A stretch of 64,000 bases of DNA. Source: Profundicola chukchiensis (GTDB taxonomy: Bacteria; Bacteroidota; Bacteroidia; Flavobacteriales; Weeksellaceae). The notes beneath the pieces were generated by a model, which worked only from the letters and a program-made list of their open reading frames with translations, had not been told where the DNA came from and did no database searches. Of the stretch, positions 1-6,675 are shown one piece after another. Position 1 is the stretch's first letter. Every line of letters begins with the position of its first letter. The stretch covers positions 62,001-126,000 of the forward strand of contig NZ_JANAIE010000004.1 in NCBI RefSeq assembly GCF_029664245.1, read 5' to 3'. The position numbers were made by a program, and so were the translations under genes.

Positions 1-433
1 AAGTTAAGTTGAAATCTTTTCTGTTGATTTCTCCTTTAGCTTCGATACCTGCTTTAGTTTGTCCGTAAGGATCTACTGCAACACCGTTGAAATCTGCGTC
101 TAAAGTAATTTCTTTAGTTACGTCTCTGATGGTTAAATCACCAACTAATTTATCACCGTCGAATGATTTAGAAACGAATGTCATTTCTGGGAATTGCTCT
201 GTGTTAAAGAAATCATCTGATCTCAAGTGAGCGTCTCTATCTTTGTTTTTAGTGTTGATAGATTCAGTTTTAGCAGAGAAGTTAAAATCTGCATTTTTGA
301 AATCGTCACCTTCTGTTTTAGCAGTAGCTTGGAAATCTTCGAAATGTCCAGTTACAGTTGAAATCATCATGTGTTTAACTTTGAAAGAGATTTCTGAGTG
401 TACGGTGTCTAATGTCCAGTTTGTATTTTTCAT
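1..433 (-). CDS. YceI family protein, 3' end cut by window edge
   Basis: Reads MKNTNWTLDTVHSEISFKVK from an ATG at 433 and stays open to the left edge, giving about 144 residues. The N-terminal 'W.LDT.HSEI.FKVKHM' and the later 'F...D.F.....PEMTFVS' and 'LTIRDVTKEITLD' blocks are those of the YceI lipocalin-like fold, which binds isoprenoid-type lipids in a beta barrel. The family is usually 170-190 residues, so the last 30 or so residues lie outside. There is no signal peptide, so this looks like the cytoplasmic form common in Bacteroidota. It follows the pirin gene on the same strand with a 57-base gap and may share its transcript. The exact ligand cannot be judged from sequence. Confidence 0.85.
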   Translation of the reverse strand, partial: MKNTNWTLDTVHSEISFKVKHMMISTVTGHFEDFQATAKTEGDDFKNADFNFSAKTESINTKNKDRDAHLRSDDFFNTEQFPEMTFVSKSFDGDKLVGDLTIRDVTKEITLDADFNGVAVDPYGQTKAGIEAKGEINRKDFNLT

Positions 434-490
434 TTTTGTAAATTTTTATAAATTAATAATTATTTTTTGTTGTTTTATGTATTTCTAATT

Positions 491-1210
491 TTATGCTTCT
501 AAACTCATTGGAACTTCCATTAAAAGAACTCTAGCATCGTCTGAAGCTTTTACTTCAAAGCTATCTGTATCCCAAATTCCCATTCCATCACGTCTAGATA
601 GTTTCTCTCCGTTGATTTCTACTTCACCTTCTAAGATAAATGCATAAACGCCATTTCCTTCTTTTTTGATATTATAGGTGTCTGAATTTCCTTTGGTGAA
701 TTTTCCTAAGTGGAACCATGCATCTTGATGTACCCAAACTCCTGATTCACCTTGGTTAGGAGATAGAATTTGATAAAATTCATTATCTTTTTGGATATCT
801 CTGATAGATACTTGATCATATCTTGGCTCAACATCTTGTTTATTAGGGATTACCCAAATTTGTAAGAACTTAACTTCTTCTTTTTTGCTATGGTTGTATT
901 CTGAGTGTTGAACTCCTGTACCAGCGCTCATTACTTGAACATCACCTTCTCTAATAACAGTAGTGTTCCCCATACTATCTTTGTGCTCTAAGTCACCTTC
1001 TAAAGGAATAGAAACAATCTCCATATTAGCATGTGGGTGCGTTCCAAAGCCCATTCCTGGAGCTACTCGGTCATCGTTTAATACACGAAGAACACCGAAG
1101 TTCATTCTTTCTGGATTGTAGTAATTAGCAAAACTAAATGTGTGGTGTGAATGTAACCATCCGTGATCTGCTTTACCTCTTGAGTCTGCTTTGTGAATTA
1201 TTGTTTTCAT
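491..1210 (-). CDS. Pirin family protein (bicupin)
   Basis: This 239-residue protein has the pirin layout: an N-terminal cupin holding the metal ligands and a C-terminal cupin-like half. The expected ligands are visible as His58 and His60 in 'THPHANMEI' and His102 and Glu104 in 'TGVQHSEYN'. The N-terminus 'HGWLHSHHTFSFANYY' is a hallmark of the YhhW/YhaK group; some members act as quercetin 2,3-dioxygenases, others have no known substrate. It is cytoplasmic. A good promoter lies just upstream (1267-1294). The AraC-type gene is immediately upstream and YceI immediately downstream, all on the same strand, so a small regulated stress-type cluster is plausible, but that is inference. Confidence 0.9.
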   Translation of the reverse strand: MKTIIHKADSRGKADHGWLHSHHTFSFANYYNPERMNFGVLRVLNDDRVAPGMGFGTHPHANMEIVSIPLEGDLEHKDSMGNTTVIREGDVQVMSAGTGVQHSEYNHSKKEEVKFLQIWVIPNKQDVEPRYDQVSIRDIQKDNEFYQILSPNQGESGVWVHQDAWFHLGKFTKGNSDTYNIKKEGNGVYAFILEGEVEINGEKLSRRDGMGIWDTDSFEVKASDDARVLLMEVPMSLEA

Positions 1211-1266
1211 AGTTGTATATTTTATTTTTCTCTAACTTTATCACTACTTTTTTTCTCTTAATGAAC

Positions 1267-1294
1267 CGAAAGTAGATTTTAAATTTAATCTCAA
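1267..1294 (-). promoter_or_regulatory. Bacteroidota-type promoter for the pirin gene
   Basis: On the minus strand a TTG (1292-1294) is followed after 17 bases by TACTTTCG (1267-1274), one base off the Bacteroidota -7 consensus TAnnTTTG. It sits about 57 bases before the pirin start codon. Found by eye only. Confidence 0.5.
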
Positions 1295-1461
1295 TTTGTT
1301 TTAATAAGCTTGGAATATGTTATCCCATTTACTTGTTAAAACAAGGTTTTTGATAAATTTTTTACGATTCACATCTCTTGCTTTTTGTATACTACAAAGG
1401 TCTAACTATTCTAAGTTCTGTGGAATATGAAAAAATGAGATAGTCTTGTAAATTTCCGACA

Positions 1462-2337
1462 TTATTTTATTTTTTCTTTAGATTTGAAGCTAGAGGGCGA
1501 TATTTGGGTGTTTTTCTTGAAAAAAGCACTAAAATTTCCAGGGTCATTAAAACCTAATTCATAAGCAATTTCTTTATTGGTTAAATCAGTAAAATATAAT
1601 AGTCTTTTGGCTTCGGTTGTAATTCTTGCCATAATATACTCCTTAGCCGTTTTCCCCATCTTCTCTTTGATGGTTCTATTTAAATGATCTGGAGTAATAA
1701 ATAACTCTTGCGCATAAAAGGACGTAGAGTGTTCCTTTTTGTAATTTAAATCCACCGTAGTTTTAAAATCTCTAATAATTTTATTCGCTGGACTATCAAG
1801 TTCGCTATCTTCTGGATTGATAGAACAGATATTATTGCACTCAATCAATAGAAGTTTTAAATAAGCTCCAATAGATAAGTATCGCATATGGGCATCGCTG
1901 TGATATAGTTTGTGAATTTCCTCAGCAAAACCAAGAATGTTTTCAAATTGTGATGGATTTGGTTCTAAAGGTGGACTCTGACCATAGTTATCGAATAGTT
2001 TCAATCTTTCTATAAAGCTGAGAGAAATGGAACTTTCGATTAAAAACTGGTTTGAAAAAACCATTGAATATCCAAATGACTTTTCTGATTCAATTACCTG
2101 ATGCACCTGGCCGGGCGCTACAAAATATATTTGAGAGGCTGCTAAATCGTAGGTATTAAAGTCAATTTTATGTTTTCCCTTAGCCTTAATAATAATAAGT
2201 ACCGTATAATAATCATGACGATGTGGTTCATCTACTTTACCATTACGTTTTTCGTAGATATCCTCCATCTTAGAGATTCCAAAACTCAAACTGCTCTCAT
2301 GTTGATTTACTTTCTGATAAATCTTAAGGTTTTCCAT
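1462..2337 (-). CDS. AraC family transcriptional regulator
   Basis: This 291-residue protein has an N-terminal cupin-like sensor domain (about residues 20-150, with 'EPHRHDYYTVLIIIKAKG' and 'IYFVAPGQVHQV') and a C-terminal AraC/XylS double helix-turn-helix (about 190-288, with 'ELFITPDHLNRTIKEKMG' and 'EIAYELGFNDPGNFSAFFKK'). Such proteins bind a small ligand in the cupin and activate nearby genes. The start at 2337 begins MENLKIYQ. It reads toward pirin and YceI with a 250-base gap; those are the obvious candidate targets, but no operator was identified. The ligand cannot be predicted. Confidence 0.92.
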   Translation of the reverse strand: MENLKIYQKVNQHESSLSFGISKMEDIYEKRNGKVDEPHRHDYYTVLIIIKAKGKHKIDFNTYDLAASQIYFVAPGQVHQVIESEKSFGYSMVFSNQFLIESSISLSFIERLKLFDNYGQSPPLEPNPSQFENILGFAEEIHKLYHSDAHMRYLSIGAYLKLLLIECNNICSINPEDSELDSPANKIIRDFKTTVDLNYKKEHSTSFYAQELFITPDHLNRTIKEKMGKTAKEYIMARITTEAKRLLYFTDLTNKEIAYELGFNDPGNFSAFFKKNTQISPSSFKSKEKIK

Positions 2338-2440
2338 TTATTACACGTTGTACTATAAATTATATATAAAAAACTATTTACTAATATAATGAAAATGAAT
2401 TTACTTGCCTAATAAGCTATATTAATTTTATATTAAAAAA

Positions 2441-2468
2441 AAATCCTCAGAAATAATTCTGAGGATTT
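2441..2468 (-). terminator. Rho-independent terminator after the MliC-like lipoprotein gene
   Basis: A perfect 12-base-pair stem (aaatcctcagaa / ttctgaggattt) with a four-base loop, followed on the minus strand by nine T residues (2435-2443). It lies 30 bases past the stop of the lipoprotein gene. Confidence 0.9.
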
Positions 2469-2497
2469 AAGTTAGCTAGTTAGTTAGTTGCTAAATA

Positions 2498-3073
2498 TTA
2501 GTTTTTGAAAATTACTTCTCCGTCTTTTTTCAATTCAAGTTTTTCACCTTTCCCTCTTAACTCATATTGGTCGTTTTTATACCAAGTACCAGAGGCAGCT
2601 TTTTGACCTTCTAAATCGATTTGATCACCACCATTCAAATATGCTTTAGCTGAATTGTCTGCACTATTTACTTCTAAATGTAGTGTATCACCAGCATCGT
2701 TAGCGTATTCAGTTGTGATAATCTCGTCTGCATGACTGAAGATAACTTCACCGTCTTTAGAGAAATCAACATTATTTCCTTTACCTATTAATTCATAAGT
2801 ATCATTTTTATACCAGAATCCAGAAGCAGATTTTTCTTGTTGTAATTCAACTGTCTCACCTTCATAGTTCACTGTAGCAGTTCCTGCAGTGTTGTTAAAA
2901 GTGATTTCAATCTCCTTACCGTCTTTGTTTTTAGTAGTAGTTGTAACGATATCCTCGTCTGTTGTTTCTACAGTTTCTGTTTCAACTATAATGTCGTCTT
3001 GTTTAGTTTCTTCTTTACAAGAGCTTAAAAATATTGCTGAAAGCACTGCGAATGATAAAATTGTTTTTTTCAT
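2498..3073 (-). CDS. Lipoprotein with two MliC-like (lysozyme inhibitor) repeats
   Basis: 191 residues beginning with a lipoprotein signal (MKKTILSFAVLSAIFLSSC; Cys19 as lipidation site). After an acidic linker rich in Thr, Glu and Asp, two similar units follow: 'EGETVELQQEKSASGFWYKN' with 'YELIGKGNNVDFSKDGEVIF', and 'GGDQIDLEGQKAASGTWYKN' with 'YELRGKGEKLELKKDGEVIF'. The pattern 'aaSG.wYkn..yEL.GKG..l...kdGe.iF' is that of the MliC/PliC domain, which in proteobacteria blocks C-type lysozyme at the cell surface. The usual C-terminal Cys of MliC is missing and the domain is present twice. Predicted location is the periplasmic or outer face of the outer membrane. Assignment to the family is good; lysozyme inhibition is inference. 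Confidence 0.8.
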   Translation of the reverse strand: MKKTILSFAVLSAIFLSSCKEETKQDDIIVETETVETTDEDIVTTTTKNKDGKEIEITFNNTAGTATVNYEGETVELQQEKSASGFWYKNDTYELIGKGNNVDFSKDGEVIFSHADEIITTEYANDAGDTLHLEVNSADNSAKAYLNGGDQIDLEGQKAASGTWYKNDQYELRGKGEKLELKKDGEVIFKN

Positions 3074-3448
3074 TTTTTTGTTTGGTTAATTTTAATTTGA
3101 CTTAAAATTGAATTTATAGCTCAATTTAATTCGTCGCAGTAGTTAATTCAATGACCGTGCCACAGACAAAAGTCATTAAGTTAAAACAACATAATTTAAC
3201 ATTTCAATCTTTAATGATTTATCAGAACTAAATTTTGTTCAGATTAAATTGTATTATTTTGATAATTAGTAGTTTGAGTGCTTGTTTTAAGAGGTTTTTT
3301 TGAATATAAAAACTTACTTTAAAACATTAATTTATAAATTGAAAGCTAGTCTAAATACTATATTATCCTTAATAAATAATTCAAAATCTTTAGCCGTTCT
3401 TAGTTTAAAGAAATATATTCGTGTCTTATCAAAAAAAATAAATTATAG
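3074..3448. other. Intergenic region between divergent genes
   Basis: This 375-base AT-rich gap separates the leftward MliC-like lipoprotein gene from the rightward T9SS cargo gene and must hold both promoters. A TATATTCG at about 3413-3420 resembles a -7 element for the rightward gene. I see no open frame worth calling, no hairpin and no RNA gene. Confidence 0.4.
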
Positions 3449-4294
3449 ATGAGAAACTTTACTTTATTAATTTTTGCCATTTTTATGTCCTTAGGACTTA
3501 ATGCGCAAGAAAACGAATGTGCCATTGAGGTCCAAGAGGGTGGTGGAAATGCTTGGGGAGAATTGCATAAATATATCTTTGCTAGCGATTTTGTTCTTCA
3601 ACCTAATCAGGTTTTTAATTTAACTTCACTTAATTTTAATGCTATTCTTACTCCTGGAAAGCCCGTAGAAGGCGCGACTATCTATTTTTACGAAGATACA
3701 GGTATGGGGCCAGGAACTGAGTTAGGTTCTCAAGAAATTTCCGAAGTGGAAGTTGATGTTTTTGGGGATTATGCGAATTTAGATCATGCTACTATTTCAT
3801 TAGACTTAAATACTCCTTTTCAATTTGTAGGAAATGCTGATACAGAAACTACTTATTGGGTTGGAATCATGATAGATTTCGAGCAAGAATCTATGTCATA
3901 TATAGAAGTAACTTCGGAATTTGATACTGCAAATGCAACCTATTTTTATGATTTCCAATCGGAATCTTGGATTAATGGAGACAATCCTGCTTGGCCTATC
4001 GGAGGATTTGAGCATGCAATGGTTTCTTTATATGGAGATTGTGAAACATTAGTTGTACAAGATCTTACGGGAACTAAGTTTAATCATGTAGTTCATGACA
4101 ATCAACTATTTGTTGAGCATTCTAGATCGATTGATGAACTTATAATTTATAATAGTCTAGGTCAGCAGTTAATTGAAAAGAAAGTAAAATCAGATAAGGC
4201 TAGAGTTAATTTACATAGTTTAAAACCAGGTGTTTATATTGGGAACATCAAAGTTGAAGGAGAAATCAAGTCTTTTAAATTTGTAATTAAATAA
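3449..4294 (+). CDS. Secreted protein with T9SS type A sorting domain
   Basis: 281 residues with a Sec signal peptide (MRNFTLLIFAIFMSLGLNAQ) and a C-terminal Por secretion tail (about residues 205-281), recognisable by 'LIIYNSLGQQLIEKKVK', 'VNLHSLKPGVYIGNIKVEG' and the terminal 'KFVIK'. The tail directs export through the type IX secretion system and is normally cleaved. The middle (about 20-200) contains 'ASDFVLQPNQVFNLTSL' and 'TTYWVGIMIDF', a beta-rich pattern seen in Bacteroidota adhesin-like cargo, but I cannot assign an activity. It stands alone, ended by a bidirectional terminator. Confidence 0.85.
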   Translation: MRNFTLLIFAIFMSLGLNAQENECAIEVQEGGGNAWGELHKYIFASDFVLQPNQVFNLTSLNFNAILTPGKPVEGATIYFYEDTGMGPGTELGSQEISEVEVDVFGDYANLDHATISLDLNTPFQFVGNADTETTYWVGIMIDFEQESMSYIEVTSEFDTANATYFYDFQSESWINGDNPAWPIGGFEHAMVSLYGDCETLVVQDLTGTKFNHVVHDNQLFVEHSRSIDELIIYNSLGQQLIEKKVKSDKARVNLHSLKPGVYIGNIKVEGEIKSFKFVIK

Positions 4295-4320
4295 TCCCAA
4301 TTTACTTTTAGGAAATAAAA

Positions 4321-4355
4321 AACGAAAACCGTCTCATTATGGGACGGTTTTCGTT
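4321..4355. terminator. Bidirectional terminator
   Basis: The arms aacgaaaaccgtc and gacggttttcgtt form a 13-base-pair stem with a nine-base loop; an A-run lies before it and seven T residues after it, so it can end both the T9SS cargo gene (+) and the cytochrome-like gene (-). Confidence 0.9.
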
Positions 4356-4388
4356 TTTTTATATAATGTCGGAATTAAATTTTTTAAA

Positions 4389-4877
4389 TTATTCTTTAGG
4401 TGTAAAGATTTGATTTGTGAAAGGTGGTGAATCTGGAATCTTAATTTCAATAAACTCCATATCTACCGCAATATGACATTGATTACATGTATTTGTCAAA
4501 GTCTGATAACTTTGTGTAAAGGCTGCCTTATCTTTATTTTCAACTGCCTCTTCTACTTTTTCAAGTGGTTCGATAATCATATCAATGTATTGAGTTTCTT
4601 CTCTTGTCGCATGAATCTCTTGAATGTCATCAATTGCCTCTTCTAATTCATGAAGCTCGAAGTCTGCAAGTTCCCAATTTTCATTTTGACCAGCGAACCA
4701 TAATTTAGCATGATGCGTTTGAATGAACCCCATAAAGTCACCAAACCCAGGCTTATAGGAATTCTCCAACTGATTTTCTAAGCTATCTATCCGCTTTTCT
4801 AGAACTGCAACTGGTTCTTGTGGTTGGTTACATGCCAATAAACCCATGCTAAAAATGCCCAAAAGTATTTTTCTCAT
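4389..4877 (-). CDS. Cytochrome c'-like lipoprotein (CxxCH)
   Basis: 162 residues with a lipoprotein signal ending in LLAC (Cys16), a short coiled-coil-like segment ('VLEKRIDSLENQLENS'), a mostly helical body, and a single heme-attachment motif CNQCH near the C-terminus in 'LTNTCNQCHIAVDMEF'. A helical bundle with CxxCH close to the C-terminus is the layout of cytochrome c' (class II), which binds gaseous ligands such as NO. The body includes 'FIQTHHAKLWFAGQNENWEL', giving other His residues that might act as axial ligands. It should sit in the periplasm on a lipid anchor. It is monocistronic here. The heme motif is seen directly; the fold and any gas-binding or electron-transfer role are inferred. 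Confidence 0.7.
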   Translation of the reverse strand: MRKILLGIFSMGLLACNQPQEPVAVLEKRIDSLENQLENSYKPGFGDFMGFIQTHHAKLWFAGQNENWELADFELHELEEAIDDIQEIHATREETQYIDMIIEPLEKVEEAVENKDKAAFTQSYQTLTNTCNQCHIAVDMEFIEIKIPDSPPFTNQIFTPKE

Positions 4878-5044
4878 TATTAATATGTATTAAAAACTGC
4901 ACCTTTCTTGTTAGAGGATGCAGTTGAATTTATAAGTCCTAATATAAGAAATATTTTATTAATGAGGAATTTACGTCTGGATTAGGATTATTCCTGATAC
5001 TTGTTTTGACTTAAATTAATGTTTCAAGTAAACGGTTTTCAGAG

Positions 5045-6253
5045 TTATTTCACCAATTCATAAAAGTCTCTTTTCCCGATTTTGATTTTTAATCCTTCCT
5101 CCAAGTTAATATTGGTGTAAGGATCTTGAATTTTTTCATCATTAATACGAACGCCGCCGCCTTCTATCAATCTTCGGATGGCAGATTTGGTTTGTCCTTC
5201 TTTTAATTGAAAACTTAAGTCAACTAAAGTTAAACTTGAATTCTGAGCGTTTAAAGTTTTTATAGAAATAGGATCAAAGCTCTTTTCATCAAACTTTTTA
5301 TTTTGAAATTGATTTTCAAAGAATTCTTCTGCTTTGTTTGCTTCATCTTCATTATGATATTGCGAAATAATATTTTTAGCAATCACTTTTTTAATATTCA
5401 TAGGGTTTTCACTTGAGTTTAAACGTGTCTTTATTTCATTTTTAATATCAATAGAAAAATCAGTGGCTAAATCAAGAAATTCCTCGATCAAACTATCTGG
5501 AATCGACATGGTTTTCCCGAACATATCATTCGGCTCATCTGTTAAGCCGATGATGTTATTCAATGATTTACTCATTTTTTCTTTTCCATCCAATCCCTTT
5601 AACAAAGGCATACACATCACCGTTTGTGGATTCATTTCAAATGTTTCTTGGAGTTGTCTTCCCATGGTGCTATTAAACAATTGATCGGTTCCGCCCATTT
5701 CAATATCAGCTTTTATTTCTACCGAATCATAAGCTTGAAGAATAGGGTAAACCAGTTCATGCATGGCAATAGGCGTATTTTCTGTAAATCGCTTATTAAA
5801 GTCGTTTCGGTGCATTAGTTGCGCTACCGTCACTTTAGATAAAATTTGAATAATATCCGTAAAAGAAAGTTGATCTAACCAATCAGAGTTAAACACAATC
5901 TTTACTTTTTTAATATCCAAAATCTTTGAAAGTTGGTTTAAATAAGTTTGCGCATTGTGTTGAACTTCTTCGGCAGAAAGTGGTTTTCTACTTTTATTTT
6001 TACCAGTTGGATCACCAATTCTAGCAGTGAAATTCCCTACTAAAATCACAATTTGATGTCCTAAATCTTGAAATTGCTTTAACTTTTTAAGTACAACAGC
6101 ATGACCCAAATGTAAATCCGGCGCAGTTGGGTCAAAACCGAGTTTAATATTAAGCTTACGATTCTCTTTTTGGGCCAAAGCCAATTTTTCTTCTAGTCCA
6201 TTTTCAGGAAGAATAATTTCTACATTTTCTTTTAAGATTTGTAATGTTTCCAT
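5045..6253 (-). CDS. tyrS: Tyrosine--tRNA ligase
   Basis: Class I aminoacyl-tRNA synthetase that charges tRNA-Tyr in the cytoplasm. The HIGH-type motif is 'DLHLGHA' and the second signature is 'KMSKS', with the tyrosine-site stretch 'GGTDQLFNSTMGRQLQ' between them. The C-terminus carries an S4-type RNA-binding domain ('LIEGGGVRINDEKI'). I chose the start METLQILK at 6253 because an 11-residue upstream extension in frame would run through a perfect transcription terminator hairpin. About 402 residues is normal for the bacterial TyrRS family in this phylum. The gene is preceded by a leader peptide and terminator that probably regulate it by attenuation (see 6271-6468). Confidence 0.97.
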   Translation of the reverse strand: METLQILKENVEIILPENGLEEKLALAQKENRKLNIKLGFDPTAPDLHLGHAVVLKKLKQFQDLGHQIVILVGNFTARIGDPTGKNKSRKPLSAEEVQHNAQTYLNQLSKILDIKKVKIVFNSDWLDQLSFTDIIQILSKVTVAQLMHRNDFNKRFTENTPIAMHELVYPILQAYDSVEIKADIEMGGTDQLFNSTMGRQLQETFEMNPQTVMCMPLLKGLDGKEKMSKSLNNIIGLTDEPNDMFGKTMSIPDSLIEEFLDLATDFSIDIKNEIKTRLNSSENPMNIKKVIAKNIISQYHNEDEANKAEEFFENQFQNKKFDEKSFDPISIKTLNAQNSSLTLVDLSFQLKEGQTKSAIRRLIEGGGVRINDEKIQDPYTNINLEEGLKIKIGKRDFYELVK

Positions 6254-6270
6254 TTTGATTTTGTTGAAAT

Positions 6271-6299
6271 AAAAAAGCCCGAGCAATTGCTCGGGCTTT
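6271..6299 (-). terminator. Attenuator terminator in the tyrS leader
   Basis: A perfect 26-base palindrome (6274-6299; arm aaagcccgagcaa) followed on the minus strand by six T residues (6271-6276). It ends only about 20 bases before the tyrS ATG and 24 bases after the stop of the leader peptide, so it must be read through to express tyrS. Its 5' arm (CCGAGCA in RNA sense) is complementary to TGCTCGG inside the leader-peptide gene. Confidence 0.88.
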
Positions 6300-6323
6300 A
6301 GGTTATAATGTGTTTTTGATATC

Positions 6324-6428
6324 TTAAATTAAATTTAAAGTATACACATGCGCCTTCCGAGCAGGGATTATGATAGCATAATAAGTGCTGAAATAAGGAA
6401 GACGTAATATGTTGTTTAAATGTTTCAT
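6324..6428 (-). CDS. Putative tyrS leader peptide, 34 residues
   Basis: A short frame from ATG at 6428 to TAA at 6324-6326 encodes a peptide starting MKHLNNILRLPYFSTYYAII and ending IPARKAHVYTLNLI. It contains four Tyr codons, all UAU (residues 12, 16, 17 and 29). The RNA can fold in two exclusive ways: GTCTTCC (codons 9-11; 6397-6403) with GGAAGGC (6352-6358), or the overlapping TGCTCGG (6357-6363) with the 5' arm of the terminator. A ribosome stalled at Tyr12 would cover the first segment and free the second for antitermination. Being too short for ordinary gene callers, it is likely unannotated. Coding function is inferred from codon content and architecture. Confidence 0.7.
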   Translation of the reverse strand: MKHLNNILRLPYFSTYYAIIIPARKAHVYTLNLI

Positions 6429-6437
6429 TTACAGCTG

Positions 6438-6468
6438 CAAAGTTAAATCTTATATTTTTGATTTGCAA
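6438..6468 (-). promoter_or_regulatory. Promoter for the tyrS leader
   Basis: On the minus strand TTG (6466-6468), 20 bases, then TAACTTTG (6438-6445), matching TAnnTTTG exactly. The predicted start of transcription falls only a few bases before the leader-peptide ATG at 6428, so the leader would be nearly leaderless. Confidence 0.6.
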
Positions 6469-6675
6469 TTTGAACTTAAGAACTTAATTTTTTCATTGAC
6501 TCTAATCTTACAATTGAAAAATTGAAAACATGTTTTGAATTTTCGTCTATTTTAAACTTTAAATAAACCAAAGCTCCTCAAATTGAATCACTTTAGGCTT
6601 TTAAGGTCATGCAGAAATACACTTAAAATCCATAGTCTAAACTTCTCATTATATTTGAGCTAAATAAATTAAAAC
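6469..6675. other. Intergenic region between divergent tyrS leader and serine hydrolase
   Basis: An AT-rich stretch with no credible frame. At 6650-6657 TATATTTG on the plus strand matches the -7 consensus and precedes the serine hydrolase start by 18 bases; I could not see a convincing -33 TTG at the right spacing. Nothing else is apparent. Confidence 0.4.

Noticed and set aside
2468-2493. GTTAG/CTAGTTAGTTAG tandem motif after the MliC-like gene
   Set aside because: Only three to four short copies in an AT-rich spacer; not a meaningful repeat array or attachment site.
6251-6286. Eleven-residue N-terminal extension of tyrS (MLGLFYFNKIK)
   Set aside because: It would be encoded by the terminator hairpin and its T-run; METLQILK is the family-like start.
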